NCBI GenBank assembly: GCA_965228215.1
Contig: OZ245800.1
Coordinates: 372,001 to 436,000 of the forward strand
Direction of reading: 5' to 3'
Length of the DNA: 64,000 nt
Source: Maricaulis sp965228215
GTDB lineage: Bacteria > Pseudomonadota > Alphaproteobacteria > Caulobacterales > Maricaulaceae
Shown here: piece after piece, positions 1-8,417 of the stretch
Numbering within the stretch: the first letter of the stretch is position 1
Layout: each line of letters begins with the position of its first letter
The notes under the pieces: generated by a model
The model's input: only the letters and a program-made list of their open reading frames with translations
Told to the model about the DNA's origin: nothing
The model's database searches: none
Program-made: the position numbers and the translations under genes

Positions 1-871
1 CGGCCGGGTGCGTCTTCATGCGCTGGAATTCCTCGAAGGGCGAGATGTAGGGATTCTTGTAGTTGAGATGGACGACAAAACCGATCGAGACGAGGTTGTC
101 GCCGAAATGATACTGGAAGGAACCGCCGCCGGTTGAGTTGTCGAGCGGCCAGCCCATCGTGTGACGCACCATGCCCTTGCGATGGTTCTCCGGCTTCACG
201 CGCCACAATTCCTTGAGGCCGATGCCGAATTTCGCCGGCTCCTTGCCCTCGTCGAGATTGAAACGGTCGATCAGTTTCTTGGCCAGCGAGCCGCGGGCGC
301 CCTCACCGATCAGCGTGTACTTGCCGCGCAATTCCATGCCCGGCTGATGGCCGTCCTTGGCGCTGCCGTCGCGGGCCACACCGAAATCACCGGTCACGAC
401 ACCCTTGATGACACCGTCTTCCTCGATCACGTCGGCGGCCGGGAAACCGGGATAGATCTCGACACCCATCGCCTCGGCCTGTTCACCCAGCCAGCGGCAG
501 ACATTGGCCAGCGAGACGATGTAACAGCCGTGATTGCTCATCAGGGGCGGGAAAAGGAAGGTCGGCAGGCTGGCCGAACCGGCCGGTCCGAGAACCTGGA
601 AAATGTCGGACGTGACCGGGTCTTCCAGCGGCGCACCGCGCTCCTGCCAGTCCGGGAAGAGTTCGTCGAGCGCCTTGGGATCAATAACGGCGCCGGAAAG
701 AATGTGCGCGCCGACCTCGGCACCCTTTTCCAGGAGCGCGATGGAGATATCGGTACCGGCCTCGGCAGCGAGCTGCTTCAGGCGGATCGCAGCGGACAGG
801 CCGGACGGACCGCCACCCACGATAACAACGTCATACTCCATGGACTCGCGTTCAATTGCGGCTTCGGTCAT
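1..871 (-). CDS. Electron transfer flavoprotein-ubiquinone oxidoreductase, 5'-partial window (C-terminus outside)
   Basis: About 290 N-terminal residues of a flavoprotein are readable on the minus strand; the C-terminal part, which in this family carries the 4Fe-4S cluster, lies outside the window. The start is the ATG at 869-871, followed after 15 residues by the FAD dinucleotide-binding motif VVIVGGGPSGLSAA and then LEKGAEVGAHILSGAV, typical of ETF-QO. The family passes electrons from ETF (fatty acid, branched-chain amino acid and choline dehydrogenases) to ubiquinone at the inner membrane. It is transcribed divergently from the uracil-DNA glycosylase gene. A palindrome resembling a LiuR operator lies about 140 bases upstream. 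The family call is firm. Confidence 0.93.
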   Translation of the reverse strand, partial: MTEAAIERESMEYDVVIVGGGPSGLSAAIRLKQLAAEAGTDISIALLEKGAEVGAHILSGAVIDPKALDELFPDWQERGAPLEDPVTSDIFQVLGPAGSASLPTFLFPPLMSNHGCYIVSLANVCRWLGEQAEAMGVEIYPGFPAADVIEEDGVIKGVVTGDFGVARDGSAKDGHQPGMELRGKYTLIGEGARGSLAKKLIDRFNLDEGKEPAKFGIGLKELWRVKPENHRKGMVRHTMGWPLDNSTGGGSFQYHFGDNLVSIGFVVHLNYKNPYISPFEEFQRMKTHPA

Positions 872-1008
872 TGATCGGCCACCCCTTTTCCCAGAATCAG
901 CGCACCAGTCTCAGAAACAGCACAGGCCCGGCTTGCAGGCCAGTGCTCTTAGCTTAGGATTGATCACTCATCTAGCGCGTCCCGCGCCAGAGATCAAAGA
1001 ATTTACGT

Positions 1009-1022
1009 TGACGTTCACGTCA
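1009..1022. promoter_or_regulatory. Perfect inverted repeat TGACGT-TC-ACGTCA, LiuR-like operator
   Basis: The 14 bases form a perfect 6-bp inverted repeat with a 2-base spacer, and a further ACGT sits 6 bases to the left (1005-1008), so ACGT recurs three times at 6-base spacing. Palindromes of ACGT type are described for LiuR, a MerR-family regulator of branched-chain amino acid use in proteobacteria, whose regulon can include ETF and ETF-QO genes. It lies between the divergent ETF-QO and uracil-DNA glycosylase genes. Assignment to a particular regulator is inference. Confidence 0.45.
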
Positions 1023-1030
1023 GGCTTAAC

Positions 1031-1897
1031 TTGACCCGCACCGCCCTCACCCCGTCCGAAGACAAGGCTCTCAAGGCGTTGATCGCCTGGTGGGAGGATG
1101 CGGGCCTGCAGCTCGACGAACCGGTCATACGGCCGCGCAAGGCGCCGGCACCGCGCCGGGCCGTGACGGAAACGGCGAGCCAGCCTTTCGACGATCCGGT
1201 CCGGCCGGTATCACCGCGCACAGCGCCGGTGCGCGCGGCCACGCCGGCTGCCGCGAAGGCTGCGGGTTTCGGTGACCGGGCGGCGGAGGGCCCTTCTTCC
1301 CGCGAGGTCGCCGCCGGCTGTTCCAGTCTCGAGGAGCTGCGCACCGCGATCGAGGGTTTCGAGGGTTGCGCTCTCAAGCGCACGGCGCGCAATACCGTGT
1401 TCGCGCGCGGCAATGACGCGGCGAAGATCATGATTGTCGGGGAAGCGCCCGGACGCGACGAGGATGAACAGGGCCTGCCCTTCGTCGGCCGGTCAGGACA
1501 ATTGCTGGACCGCATGTTCCAGTCGATCGGTCTGGGGCCCGACGATGTCTATATCTCCAACATCGTGAACTGGCGCCCGCCGGGCAATCGCAATCCAACC
1601 CAGGAAGAGATCGCCATCTGCCTGCCGCTGATCGAGCGGCATATCGCATTGAAGGCTCCGGAAATCCTCATCCTCACCGGCGGCGTGTCGGCGCAATCCC
1701 TGTTGCGCGTCGCGTCCGGGATCACCCGGGTCCGTGGGCAGTGGCACGCGTATGCGTTGAAGGATGCTGCCGGCGAAGTGACCGGCGCTGAAGTGAAAGC
1801 CATGCCGCTCTTCCACCCGTCCTATCTCCTGCGCCGGCCGGCCGAAAAACGCCTCGCCTGGGCAGACCTGCTGACCCTGCAGGCCGCGCTCGGCTGA
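1031..1897 (+). CDS. Uracil-DNA glycosylase, family 4-like
   Basis: A 288-aa protein that should excise uracil from DNA as the first step of base excision repair. Residues 1-90 are a variable, Ala/Pro-rich extension. The catalytic domain shows motif 1 GEAPGRDEDEQG (about residue 137) followed by FVGRSGQLLDRM, the conserved SNIVNWRPPGNRNPT segment, and C-terminal FHPSYLLRRP with the family histidine. Only three cysteines occur in the whole protein, so the four-cysteine 4Fe-4S site of classical family 4 enzymes cannot be complete. The start is taken as TTG because no in-frame ATG occurs nearby and the frame is closed upstream; the exact start is uncertain. Confidence 0.88.
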   Translation: MTRTALTPSEDKALKALIAWWEDAGLQLDEPVIRPRKAPAPRRAVTETASQPFDDPVRPVSPRTAPVRAATPAAAKAAGFGDRAAEGPSSREVAAGCSSLEELRTAIEGFEGCALKRTARNTVFARGNDAAKIMIVGEAPGRDEDEQGLPFVGRSGQLLDRMFQSIGLGPDDVYISNIVNWRPPGNRNPTQEEIAICLPLIERHIALKAPEILILTGGVSAQSLLRVASGITRVRGQWHAYALKDAAGEVTGAEVKAMPLFHPSYLLRRPAEKRLAWADLLTLQAALG

Positions 1898-2137
1898 GCC
1901 GCGATCAACCCCTGGTGGGCGCGGTAATATTCTATGCATGAAAAGTTGTTCACGCCGCCTTCCTGGCAAGGCTTCGTTAACTTTGCGCCGCACATCCTTG
2001 TTTCATAAGAACACCTGAAGAGGTGCGCATATTCGCGCCTCGTTACCCGTCAAGCCACATGCCAGGTCCGAGCCCGCGCCCTCCACGGCCGACAAACGCG
2101 CCACTGACGAGAATACAACTCAGGATTGGATAACGAT

Positions 2138-2689
2138 ATGCAACGCGACCTCTCACTGACCGGCGTCGAACGCTTTTTCGATTCCGACCAGGTCATCGTC
2201 ACCAAGACCGACCTGAAGGGGAAGATCACCTATGCCAATGACATATTCCGCCGGGCATCGGAGATCTCGGAGCGCGATGCACTGGGCGCACCGCACAATA
2301 TCATCCGGCATCCCGACATGCCGCGCTGCGTATTCAAACTGCTCTGGGACACGCTGCAGGGCGGCAAGGAGATTTTCGCCTACGTGCTCAATCGCGCGAT
2401 GAATGGCGATCACTACTGGGTCTATGCGCATGTCACGCCGAGTTTCAACGAGGGCGGTGACATCATCGGCTACCACTCCAATCGCCGGGAACCGGACCAG
2501 CGCATCATCAAGGACGAGATCAAGCCCTTCTACGCGAAACTGCTCGAGGCCGAGGCGGCGCATGACAGCCCGAAGGCGGGGCTGGATGCATCGATGGGCC
2601 TGTTCGAGGCCACGCTTCAGGATCTCGGCATGGCGTACGACGAATTCGTCTGCACGCTCGGACAGCAACACCGTCGCGGCTATCGCTGA
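2138..2689 (+). CDS. Stand-alone Aer-type PAS sensor protein
   Basis: A 183-aa soluble protein with one PAS domain (about residues 10-125) followed by a helical tail of about 55 residues. The PAS is of the Aer kind: it has TKTDLKGKITYANDIF, the signature HNIIRHPDMPR, and DHYWVYAHVTP. Aer PAS domains bind FAD and report redox or energy state. There is no output domain. A soluble chemoreceptor gene begins 25 bases downstream, so the pair probably works as a two-polypeptide redox receptor (inference). AGGA at 2122-2125 precedes the chosen ATG; a TTG four codons upstream is an alternative start. No signal peptide or membrane segment is visible. Confidence 0.85.
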   Translation: MQRDLSLTGVERFFDSDQVIVTKTDLKGKITYANDIFRRASEISERDALGAPHNIIRHPDMPRCVFKLLWDTLQGGKEIFAYVLNRAMNGDHYWVYAHVTPSFNEGGDIIGYHSNRREPDQRIIKDEIKPFYAKLLEAEAAHDSPKAGLDASMGLFEATLQDLGMAYDEFVCTLGQQHRRGYR

Positions 2690-2714
2690 GCGGCCCGGAG
2701 AGAGGGAGAGGATC

Positions 2715-3875
2715 ATGCTTAAATCCAAGCACAGGGAAGCCATTCTTCGCGCCGGCGAGATCGCCCGAGCCGTCGCCAATGGTGATTTTGAAAAACGCAT
2801 TATCGGCATTTCCGACGATCCCGAGATCGCCGAGATGGAAAATGCCATCAACCTGCTGATCGACCGCACCGATGCCTATATCCGCGAGTCCCAGGCCAGT
2901 TTCGACTATGTCCGCCAGAACAAGCATTTCCGGCTGATCGCCGAGACCGGAATGGTCGGTGCCTTTCGCAGCGCCGCCCGCGGGGTCAACACTACGCTCT
3001 GGGCCATCAAGGTGCGCCATGAGGGCTTCCTGGAACTGGCGACCCAGCTTGAGGAACAGCTCACCGACGTCATGGCGAGTGTCAGCGACACGGTCGCCTC
3101 GCTGCGTGAACATGCGCGTGATGTGAACCTGAATTCCGAAGCGGCCAACTCACAGTGCTCCACGGTCGCCGCAGGCGCTGAAGAGGCCTCGGCGAACATG
3201 CAGGCCGTCGCGGCCTCGGCCGAGGAATTGACCAGTTCGATCAGCGAGATCGACCGCCAGGTCATCAACTCCGCCGACATTGCCACCCAGGCCGTCGATC
3301 GTGCCGCCGCGATGAACGAGACGATCACCTCCCTCTCCGGGGCGAGCAGCAAGATCACGGAAGTGGTGAAACTGATCAACGAGATCGCCGAACAGACCAA
3401 TCTGCTCGCGCTCAACGCCACCATCGAGGCGGCCCGGGCGGGTGAGGCCGGCAAGGGCTTCGCCATCGTGGCCCAGGAGGTCAAGACGCTGGCGGGCCAG
3501 ACCGCCTCGGCGACGGACTCCATCCGGGAACAGATCGGGGAATTGCAGGCCCGCACCGGGTCGGCCGTCGACGCCAATTCCGAGATCAGCTCGGCCATCG
3601 AGGACATTCACGCAACGTGCAATGCCATCGCCACCGCGGTGACCGAACAGAGCGCAGCGACCGGCGAGATTGCCCGCAGCGTTGAGGAGGCCGCGACCGG
3701 CACGGCGGACGTGTCCCGCTCGATCTCGGTCGTCCAGGCCGCAACCGGCCGCACGCAGGTAACCGCGACCGATCTGGTGGACTCCTCGGAATCCCTGGTC
3801 GAACGCGAACAGCAATTGATGAAGCTTCGCGGGGACATAACCGAATTCCTCGAGGATCTGCGCCGCACCGGCTGA
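2715..3875 (+). CDS. Soluble methyl-accepting chemotaxis protein with poly-HAMP-like N-terminus
   Basis: A 386-aa chemoreceptor. Residues 1-110 contain two HAMP-like stretches (ARAVANGDFEKRI and NKHFRLIAETGMVGAF regions); the remainder is the long coiled-coil signalling domain with the highly conserved hairpin tip INEIAEQTNLLALNATIEAA and EAGKGFAIVAQEVKTLA. Its job is to control CheA activity through CheW. It has no transmembrane segment and no periplasmic sensor, so it must be cytoplasmic and take input from a partner, most likely the PAS protein just upstream. No C-terminal NWETF-type CheR tether is present. The start is the ATG preceded by GAGAGGGAGAGG; the frame stays open far upstream, overlapping the PAS gene, but that part has no receptor similarity. 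Confidence 0.9.
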   Translation: MLKSKHREAILRAGEIARAVANGDFEKRIIGISDDPEIAEMENAINLLIDRTDAYIRESQASFDYVRQNKHFRLIAETGMVGAFRSAARGVNTTLWAIKVRHEGFLELATQLEEQLTDVMASVSDTVASLREHARDVNLNSEAANSQCSTVAAGAEEASANMQAVAASAEELTSSISEIDRQVINSADIATQAVDRAAAMNETITSLSGASSKITEVVKLINEIAEQTNLLALNATIEAARAGEAGKGFAIVAQEVKTLAGQTASATDSIREQIGELQARTGSAVDANSEISSAIEDIHATCNAIATAVTEQSAATGEIARSVEEAATGTADVSRSISVVQAATGRTQVTATDLVDSSESLVEREQQLMKLRGDITEFLEDLRRTG

Positions 3876-3896
3876 TCCACCGTCTGACCGATCGCC

Positions 3897-3930
3897 CCGG
3901 CATCCTCTGATTCTGGGGCCGGTTTTTCTT
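3897..3930 (+). terminator. Intrinsic terminator after the chemoreceptor
   Basis: CCGGC (3897-3901) can pair with GCCGG (3918-3922), directly followed by TTTTTCTTC. An alternative GCCCC/GGGGC pairing in the same bases competes. Its position, 22 bases after the chemoreceptor stop, fits termination of the PAS/receptor operon. Confidence 0.55.
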
Positions 3931-3974
3931 CAATTTGTTCTTGCTTTGTTCCGTTCGTGAGTCATACTTGCTGC

Positions 3975-5084
3975 ATGACCGAGCGCCCCGGCGGTTTCGC
4001 CCTGAACGCCCATCAGGAAACCCCATCGCCCCGGGGTCGGGGCGCTCGGTCTAACCGGACCGGGCGGTTCGAATCCTATGTCCGCGAAGCCTTCGATGAT
4101 GGCTGGCAGGATGAGGGTGAAGACGGCCCGCCGAAACTGGCAACCGTGGTGCTGAAAGATGCCTCGCGATCCATCGTGGCGACCAATCAATCGCCGGACA
4201 TCGCGTTCGACCAGTCGATCAATCCGTATCGCGGCTGCGAGCATGGCTGCGTGTATTGTTATGCTCGTCCCAGCCATGCCTATTGGGGGTATTCGCCGGG
4301 GCTGGATTTCGAGAGCGTGATCTTCTCCAAGCCCGACGGTGCCCGCCTGCTCGAGCAATTCTTCAACCGGCCGACCTACCGGCCCAAACAAATCGTCATC
4401 GGTGCCAATACCGACGCCTGGCAGCCGGTCGAGAAACGTCTCGAACTCACCCGGGACATCCTCAAGGTCTTCGCGCGCTATCGTCATCCCGTCAGCTTCA
4501 TCACCAAGTCGGCACTTGTCCTGCGCGATCTCGACATTCTCGGACCGATGGCCGAACAGGGCCTGGCCAAGGGCGCGATATCTCTCACCACGCTCGACAA
4601 ATCCCTGGCGCGCGACATGGAACCGCGGGCCGCGGCACCCCATCGACGCCTCAAGGCGATCGAGGGCCTCACCGCAGCCGGCCTGCCCGTCACGGTGATG
4701 ATGGCGCCCGTCATCCCGGCGCTGAATGATCGCGAGATCGAGGTGGTGCTGGAACAGGCCGCCGGTGCGGGCGCACGCGGTGCCGGCTATGTGCTTCTCC
4801 GCCTGCCCCTGGAGATCAAGGACCTGTTCCGTGAATGGCTGGCCGAGAAACGCCCCGATGCGGCCGCCCATGTCATGTCGATCCTGCGGGAGATGCGCAA
4901 TGGCCGCGATTACGACACGGCCTGGGGCCGGCGCGGCCGGGGCACCGGCGTCTACGCCAATCTCATCGCCAAACGCTTCCGGGCGGCGATGAAACGGTAC
5001 GGGCTGAACGCCGGGTCCGTCGATATGGATTATTCGAAATTCGAACGCCCGCTGGGCGATGCCAGTCAGCCGGGCCTGTTCTAG
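3975..5084 (+). CDS. PA0069-family radical SAM protein (SplB-like)
   Basis: A roughly 370-aa radical SAM protein. The cluster-binding motif is CEHGCVYCYA (C-x3-C-x2-C) in the context INPYRGCEHGCVYCYARP, about residue 85, followed by the TIM-barrel half with VIGANTDAWQPVEKR and LPVTVMMAPVIPALND. This fits the PA0069/SplB-like branch of radical SAM enzymes, which bind 4Fe-4S and S-adenosylmethionine; the physiological substrate of this branch is not known, and photoproduct lyase activity should not be assumed. The start is uncertain: GTG at 3957 or ATG at 3975, neither with a good ribosome binding site. A TTGCTT-N16-CATACT promoter-like pair ends just ahead of the ATG, which would give a nearly leaderless message. 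Confidence 0.87.
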   Translation: MTERPGGFALNAHQETPSPRGRGARSNRTGRFESYVREAFDDGWQDEGEDGPPKLATVVLKDASRSIVATNQSPDIAFDQSINPYRGCEHGCVYCYARPSHAYWGYSPGLDFESVIFSKPDGARLLEQFFNRPTYRPKQIVIGANTDAWQPVEKRLELTRDILKVFARYRHPVSFITKSALVLRDLDILGPMAEQGLAKGAISLTTLDKSLARDMEPRAAAPHRRLKAIEGLTAAGLPVTVMMAPVIPALNDREIEVVLEQAAGAGARGAGYVLLRLPLEIKDLFREWLAEKRPDAAAHVMSILREMRNGRDYDTAWGRRGRGTGVYANLIAKRFRAAMKRYGLNAGSVDMDYSKFERPLGDASQPGLF

Positions 5085-5232
5085 GTTTCAACTGAAGAGA
5101 TCCTCGTCGAGATCGCGGGTCAGACACCGTTGGCGAGGAGCGAGTTCGGACCCTCGGGATCGTTCGTGCGGCGCAAGCTCTCCAGGGGCCGGACTCTACA
5201 GGGGCCGGATCCATCCCGGACGCGGAGTGGCG

Positions 5233-7659
5233 TCAGGCGACGTCGCGATGGGAGCGCTGACCGGTGACGATGCCGGAGATCTGCGCGCGCAGGTCGGCGG
5301 AAATCTCGTCGAAACCGGCGATCTGACCGCGCGTGATCGGCGGCGAGAGAAGATAGCCCTGCAGGAGGAGATCAGTCTGGTTGCCCAGCGCGGCGAGTTC
5401 GTCGAAATCCTCGACCCCTTCCACGACCACGCCCATGCCCAGCTGACGCGCGAGATCGATGGTGGCGCGCACGATGATCTGGGCTTCGGGATCGTTCTGG
5501 ATGCCAGTGATGAAGGCCCGGTCGATCTTGATCTTGTCGAACGGGAAGGCCCGCAGATAACCCAGCGAGGCATAACCGGTACCGAAATCATCAATCGCGA
5601 GGCCCACGCCGAGATCCTTCAGCCGGCGCAGCACTTTCAGGGCCCGCGCCTCGTCATCGATCAGTACACCTTCGGTGATCTCGATCTCGAGCCGGTCCGG
5701 CGACAGGCCCGACTGTTTCAGCGCGCGTTCGACGGTGCGAACGAGATTGCCCTGCTTGAACTGGGCCGGGCTCACATTCACGGAGACCCGGCGGTCATCC
5801 GGCCAGCGCATCGCCTCGCGGCATGCATGTTCCAGCACCCACTGACCCAGTTTCAGGATCTGGCCGGTCTCCTCGGCCAGCTGCACGAATTCCGACGGCG
5901 GAACATAGCCGCGGCGATCATTTTCCCAGCGTACCAGCGCCTCGAATCCGACCAGTTCGCCATCGCCCAGACAGGCCTGCGGCTGGAAATGCAGGTCCAG
6001 CAATTCATCCTCGAGCGCAATCGACAGATCGGCCTCCAGCATGCGGCGCTCCTGCATGAGCAAGCCCAGCTGCGGGTCGAACTCACAGACACAATTGCGG
6101 CCCTGCCCCTTGGCCCGGTAGAGCGCGAGATCGGCCTGGTTCATCAAACGCTCCGGATCCTCGCCATCCAGCGGGAAAACCGTCACGCCGCCCGAAGCCG
6201 ACACGTTGAGCTGGACACTGCCGAGGGTCAGCGAAGACCCGACATGATTGACCACACGCTGGGCTACGGTGGCAGCCTCCAGGCGGCTGTCGCAGCGCGG
6301 CAGGATGACAGCGAATTCATCACCGCTCAGGCGCGCGGGAATGGCGTGTTTGGGCAGGCAGTCCTGCATGCGCTCGGCGACAGCGACCAGAAGGGCGTCG
6401 CCCGTCGCGTGGCCGTGCACATCATTGACTTCCTTGAACCGGTCGAGGTCGAAACACATGACCGCGACCTCGGTATCATTGTCCCAGGCGCGCTCCAGCT
6501 CGTCTTCCAGGCATTCGCGGAAACGCAGGCGATTGGGCAGGCCGGTCAGCGGGTCGTGATGGGCCAGATGCATGATCTTGGCCTTGGCGCGCTCTTCGGC
6601 AGACACGTCGCGCAAGGCGTAGATCGTCGAGCTCTCGCCGCCGATATCCATGTCGCGCAGAAGGACCTGAACCGTGATAGCCGAGCCGTGGCGGCAGCGC
6701 AGCTGCGCGGTCTGCGGTGTCTTGTCGTCGGCCGCTTCCAGGGCCGCCAGGGCCATATGGTCGTAGGCGATCTTGCGCAGCGGCATGTCCACGAGGTCGC
6801 GACGCGAGAGGCTCAGCATCTCGCAGAACCGCATGTTCATGTCGCGCACGAGACCATTGCGCACAATGACCAGGCCCTCGAACGTGGAATCCGCCAGCAG
6901 GCGGATGCGGCGGGCCTCCTCGCGCTTGTTCTCGCCGAGATGATAATCGAACACCGCAGCCATCAGGCCGAAACCGACAACCACCAGCGCCGCCAGGGAG
7001 ACGGTGATCGCGATCAGGGTCGCAGCATCACCGGTCAGGGCTGCGGCAGGCGCCAGGCCCGGCTGCAATTGCATCGCCGCCATGGCCGTGTAGTGCATCA
7101 GGGCGACAGAGGCGATCAGGGCGAGGCCGGAGGTGATCAGGTTCGCGCGCCGGGTTCCACCGGCGAGCGCCATGGCCGATACCGCGGCGCCAACAACACC
7201 AAACACCAGCGAAGCGATGACGAAGCCCGCATCCCAGCCGATCGTAAAACCGGCATCCATGGCGTCGATACCCATGAAATGCATGGCGGCAATGCCGCCA
7301 CCGACCGTGCCGCCGCCCAGGGCTGCGCCGGCCATGTTGCGGACCCGGCAGACAATCGCCCAGCCGGCGAGACCGAAAACGATGGCGATGATCAGGGAGG
7401 CGATCGTAACCGGCATGCTGTAGCTGACGCCGGCGGGGGTCTTGTAGGCGAGCATGGACACGAAATGCGTGCCCCAGATCCCGACTCCGGTTACGAGGCC
7501 GGAGACGGCGAGCCACATCGCCCGGCGATAACCGCTCATGGCATAGGCACGCCGGACGGTCGCAACTGCCGAGAAGGCTGCGATCGTGCACAGCACGAAC
7601 GCCAAGGCGACCAGCCGGAGGTCATGCTCGACCGTCAGGCAGTAAAAGACCTGATACAC
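5233..7659 (-). CDS. MHYT-PAS-GGDEF-EAL c-di-GMP signalling protein
   Basis: An 808-aa inner-membrane protein. The N-terminal seven-helix MHYT sensor (residues about 10-235) carries the motif variants THFVSM, MHFMGI and MHYTAM, thought to ligate copper and sense a diatomic gas. A PAS-like segment follows (about 250-365), then a diguanylate cyclase domain with SGDEF in RLSGDEFAVIL, and a phosphodiesterase domain with EALVRW, DDFGTGYASL and EGVE. Both catalytic motifs look intact, so it may make and degrade c-di-GMP. The RxxD inhibitory site expected ahead of SGDEF is replaced by LPKH. It is divergent from rnhB with a 35-100 base gap, depending on the rnhB start. Confidence 0.94.
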   Translation of the reverse strand: MYQVFYCLTVEHDLRLVALAFVLCTIAAFSAVATVRRAYAMSGYRRAMWLAVSGLVTGVGIWGTHFVSMLAYKTPAGVSYSMPVTIASLIIAIVFGLAGWAIVCRVRNMAGAALGGGTVGGGIAAMHFMGIDAMDAGFTIGWDAGFVIASLVFGVVGAAVSAMALAGGTRRANLITSGLALIASVALMHYTAMAAMQLQPGLAPAAALTGDAATLIAITVSLAALVVVGFGLMAAVFDYHLGENKREEARRIRLLADSTFEGLVIVRNGLVRDMNMRFCEMLSLSRRDLVDMPLRKIAYDHMALAALEAADDKTPQTAQLRCRHGSAITVQVLLRDMDIGGESSTIYALRDVSAEERAKAKIMHLAHHDPLTGLPNRLRFRECLEDELERAWDNDTEVAVMCFDLDRFKEVNDVHGHATGDALLVAVAERMQDCLPKHAIPARLSGDEFAVILPRCDSRLEAATVAQRVVNHVGSSLTLGSVQLNVSASGGVTVFPLDGEDPERLMNQADLALYRAKGQGRNCVCEFDPQLGLLMQERRMLEADLSIALEDELLDLHFQPQACLGDGELVGFEALVRWENDRRGYVPPSEFVQLAEETGQILKLGQWVLEHACREAMRWPDDRRVSVNVSPAQFKQGNLVRTVERALKQSGLSPDRLEIEITEGVLIDDEARALKVLRRLKDLGVGLAIDDFGTGYASLGYLRAFPFDKIKIDRAFITGIQNDPEAQIIVRATIDLARQLGMGVVVEGVEDFDELAALGNQTDLLLQGYLLSPPITRGQIAGFDEISADLRAQISGIVTGQRSHRDVA

Positions 7660-7727
7660 TCAAAAGCCCCGAAATATTCTGACTTCCCGAGACTTTGACG
7701 CAAATTCCCGCAGATTCATTTAACAAG

Positions 7728-8339
7728 ATGAGCAAAAACCCGAATATTCTTGTCGCCGGCGTAGACGAGGCAGGGCGAGGACCTCTCGCCGGACCCGTCG
7801 TTGCTGCGGCCGTCATCCTCCATCCGGACCGGCCGATCGAGGGTCTCGGCGATTCCAAGAAAATCAGTGCGGCCGGGCGGGCGAGACTGGCGCCGCTGAT
7901 CCGCGAACACGCCCTAGTCGGCGTGGGTATTGCCGAGCCCGAGGAGATCGACCGGCTGAACATCCTTCACGCCACGATGACCGCCATGCGGCGCGCGGTG
8001 CTGCGTCTTCCGCTCGTGCCGGAACTCGCCCTGATCGATGGCAATCGCCTGCCCGACGGCCTGCCCTGCCCGGGCGAGACGATTGTGAAGGGGGATGCCA
8101 AGGAGGCCGCGATCGGTGCGGCCTCGATCATCGCCAAGACCGTGCGCGACGCGCTCATGGAGACTGCTGCACGGCGTTTTCCGGGCTATGGGCTGGACGG
8201 GCACAAGGGCTATCCGAGCCCCGCCCATCGCGAGGCCTTGCAGTCGCTGGGACCCTGCCCCATTCATCGCCAGAGTTATGAGCCGGTTCGCCTCGCAGGC
8301 GAATCACGTCGATTCCGCAATGCGAATCATTGTGGATAA
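7728..8339 (+). CDS. rnhB: Ribonuclease HII
   Basis: About 203 aa; removes ribonucleotides embedded in DNA and RNA of RNA-DNA hybrids. The catalytic Asp-Glu pair is in VDEAGRGPLAGPV close to the N-terminus, followed by DSKK, LIDGN, and KGDAKEAAIGAASIIAK with the remaining acidic residues, then GYGLDGHKGYPSPAH. Length matches the family (about 200 aa). The ATG at 7728 leaves a short MSKNP leader; a TTG at 7695 in the same frame would add 11 residues. The last 12 codons contain three GANTC sites belonging to the ccrM control region. The order rnhB then ccrM is also found in Caulobacter. Confidence 0.95.
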   Translation: MSKNPNILVAGVDEAGRGPLAGPVVAAAVILHPDRPIEGLGDSKKISAAGRARLAPLIREHALVGVGIAEPEEIDRLNILHATMTAMRRAVLRLPLVPELALIDGNRLPDGLPCPGETIVKGDAKEAAIGAASIIAKTVRDALMETAARRFPGYGLDGHKGYPSPAHREALQSLGPCPIHRQSYEPVRLAGESRRFRNANHCG

Positions 8340-8366
8340 CTTGATTCATGCTTAACGCATCGTTAG
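8301..8366 (+). promoter_or_regulatory. ccrM promoter region: four GANTC sites plus CtrA-like box
   Basis: GANTC sites lie at 8301-8305, 8311-8315, 8324-8328 and 8343-8347, four in 47 bases, the first three inside the 3' end of rnhB. They are followed by TTAA-N7-TTAG at 8352-8366, one base from the CtrA consensus TTAA-N7-TTAA. A -10-like TAGAAT is at 8395-8400. In Caulobacter ccrM transcription is activated by CtrA and is sensitive to methylation of GANTC sites near its promoter, so the layout suggests the same loop here. Confidence 0.7.
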
Positions 8367-8417
8367 CCCTAAAGGCCGACAAACTTCCCTTCTGTAGAAT
8401 GTGTGGAGTTGCGTGCG

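Noticed and set aside
1898..2137. 240-base gap between uracil-DNA glycosylase and PAS genes as a possible RNA gene
   Set aside because: Apart from a 5-bp CACCT/AGGTG hairpin I see no conserved RNA or promoter pattern.
2403..2714. Upstream extension of the chemoreceptor frame, as if fused to a longer N-terminus
   Set aside because: The extension is Arg/Ser-rich, overlaps the real PAS gene in another frame, and a strong ribosome site precedes the ATG at 2715.
4056..4078. tRNA-like GGTTCGAATCC string suggesting a tRNA T-arm
   Set aside because: The flanks do not pair into a T-stem or acceptor stem, and the bases are in-frame codons of the radical SAM gene.
5059..7698. An 879-codon open frame on the plus strand opposite the c-di-GMP gene
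   Set aside because: It has no domain signature and is the antisense shadow of a GC-biased gene whose MHYT, GGDEF and EAL motifs are all intact.
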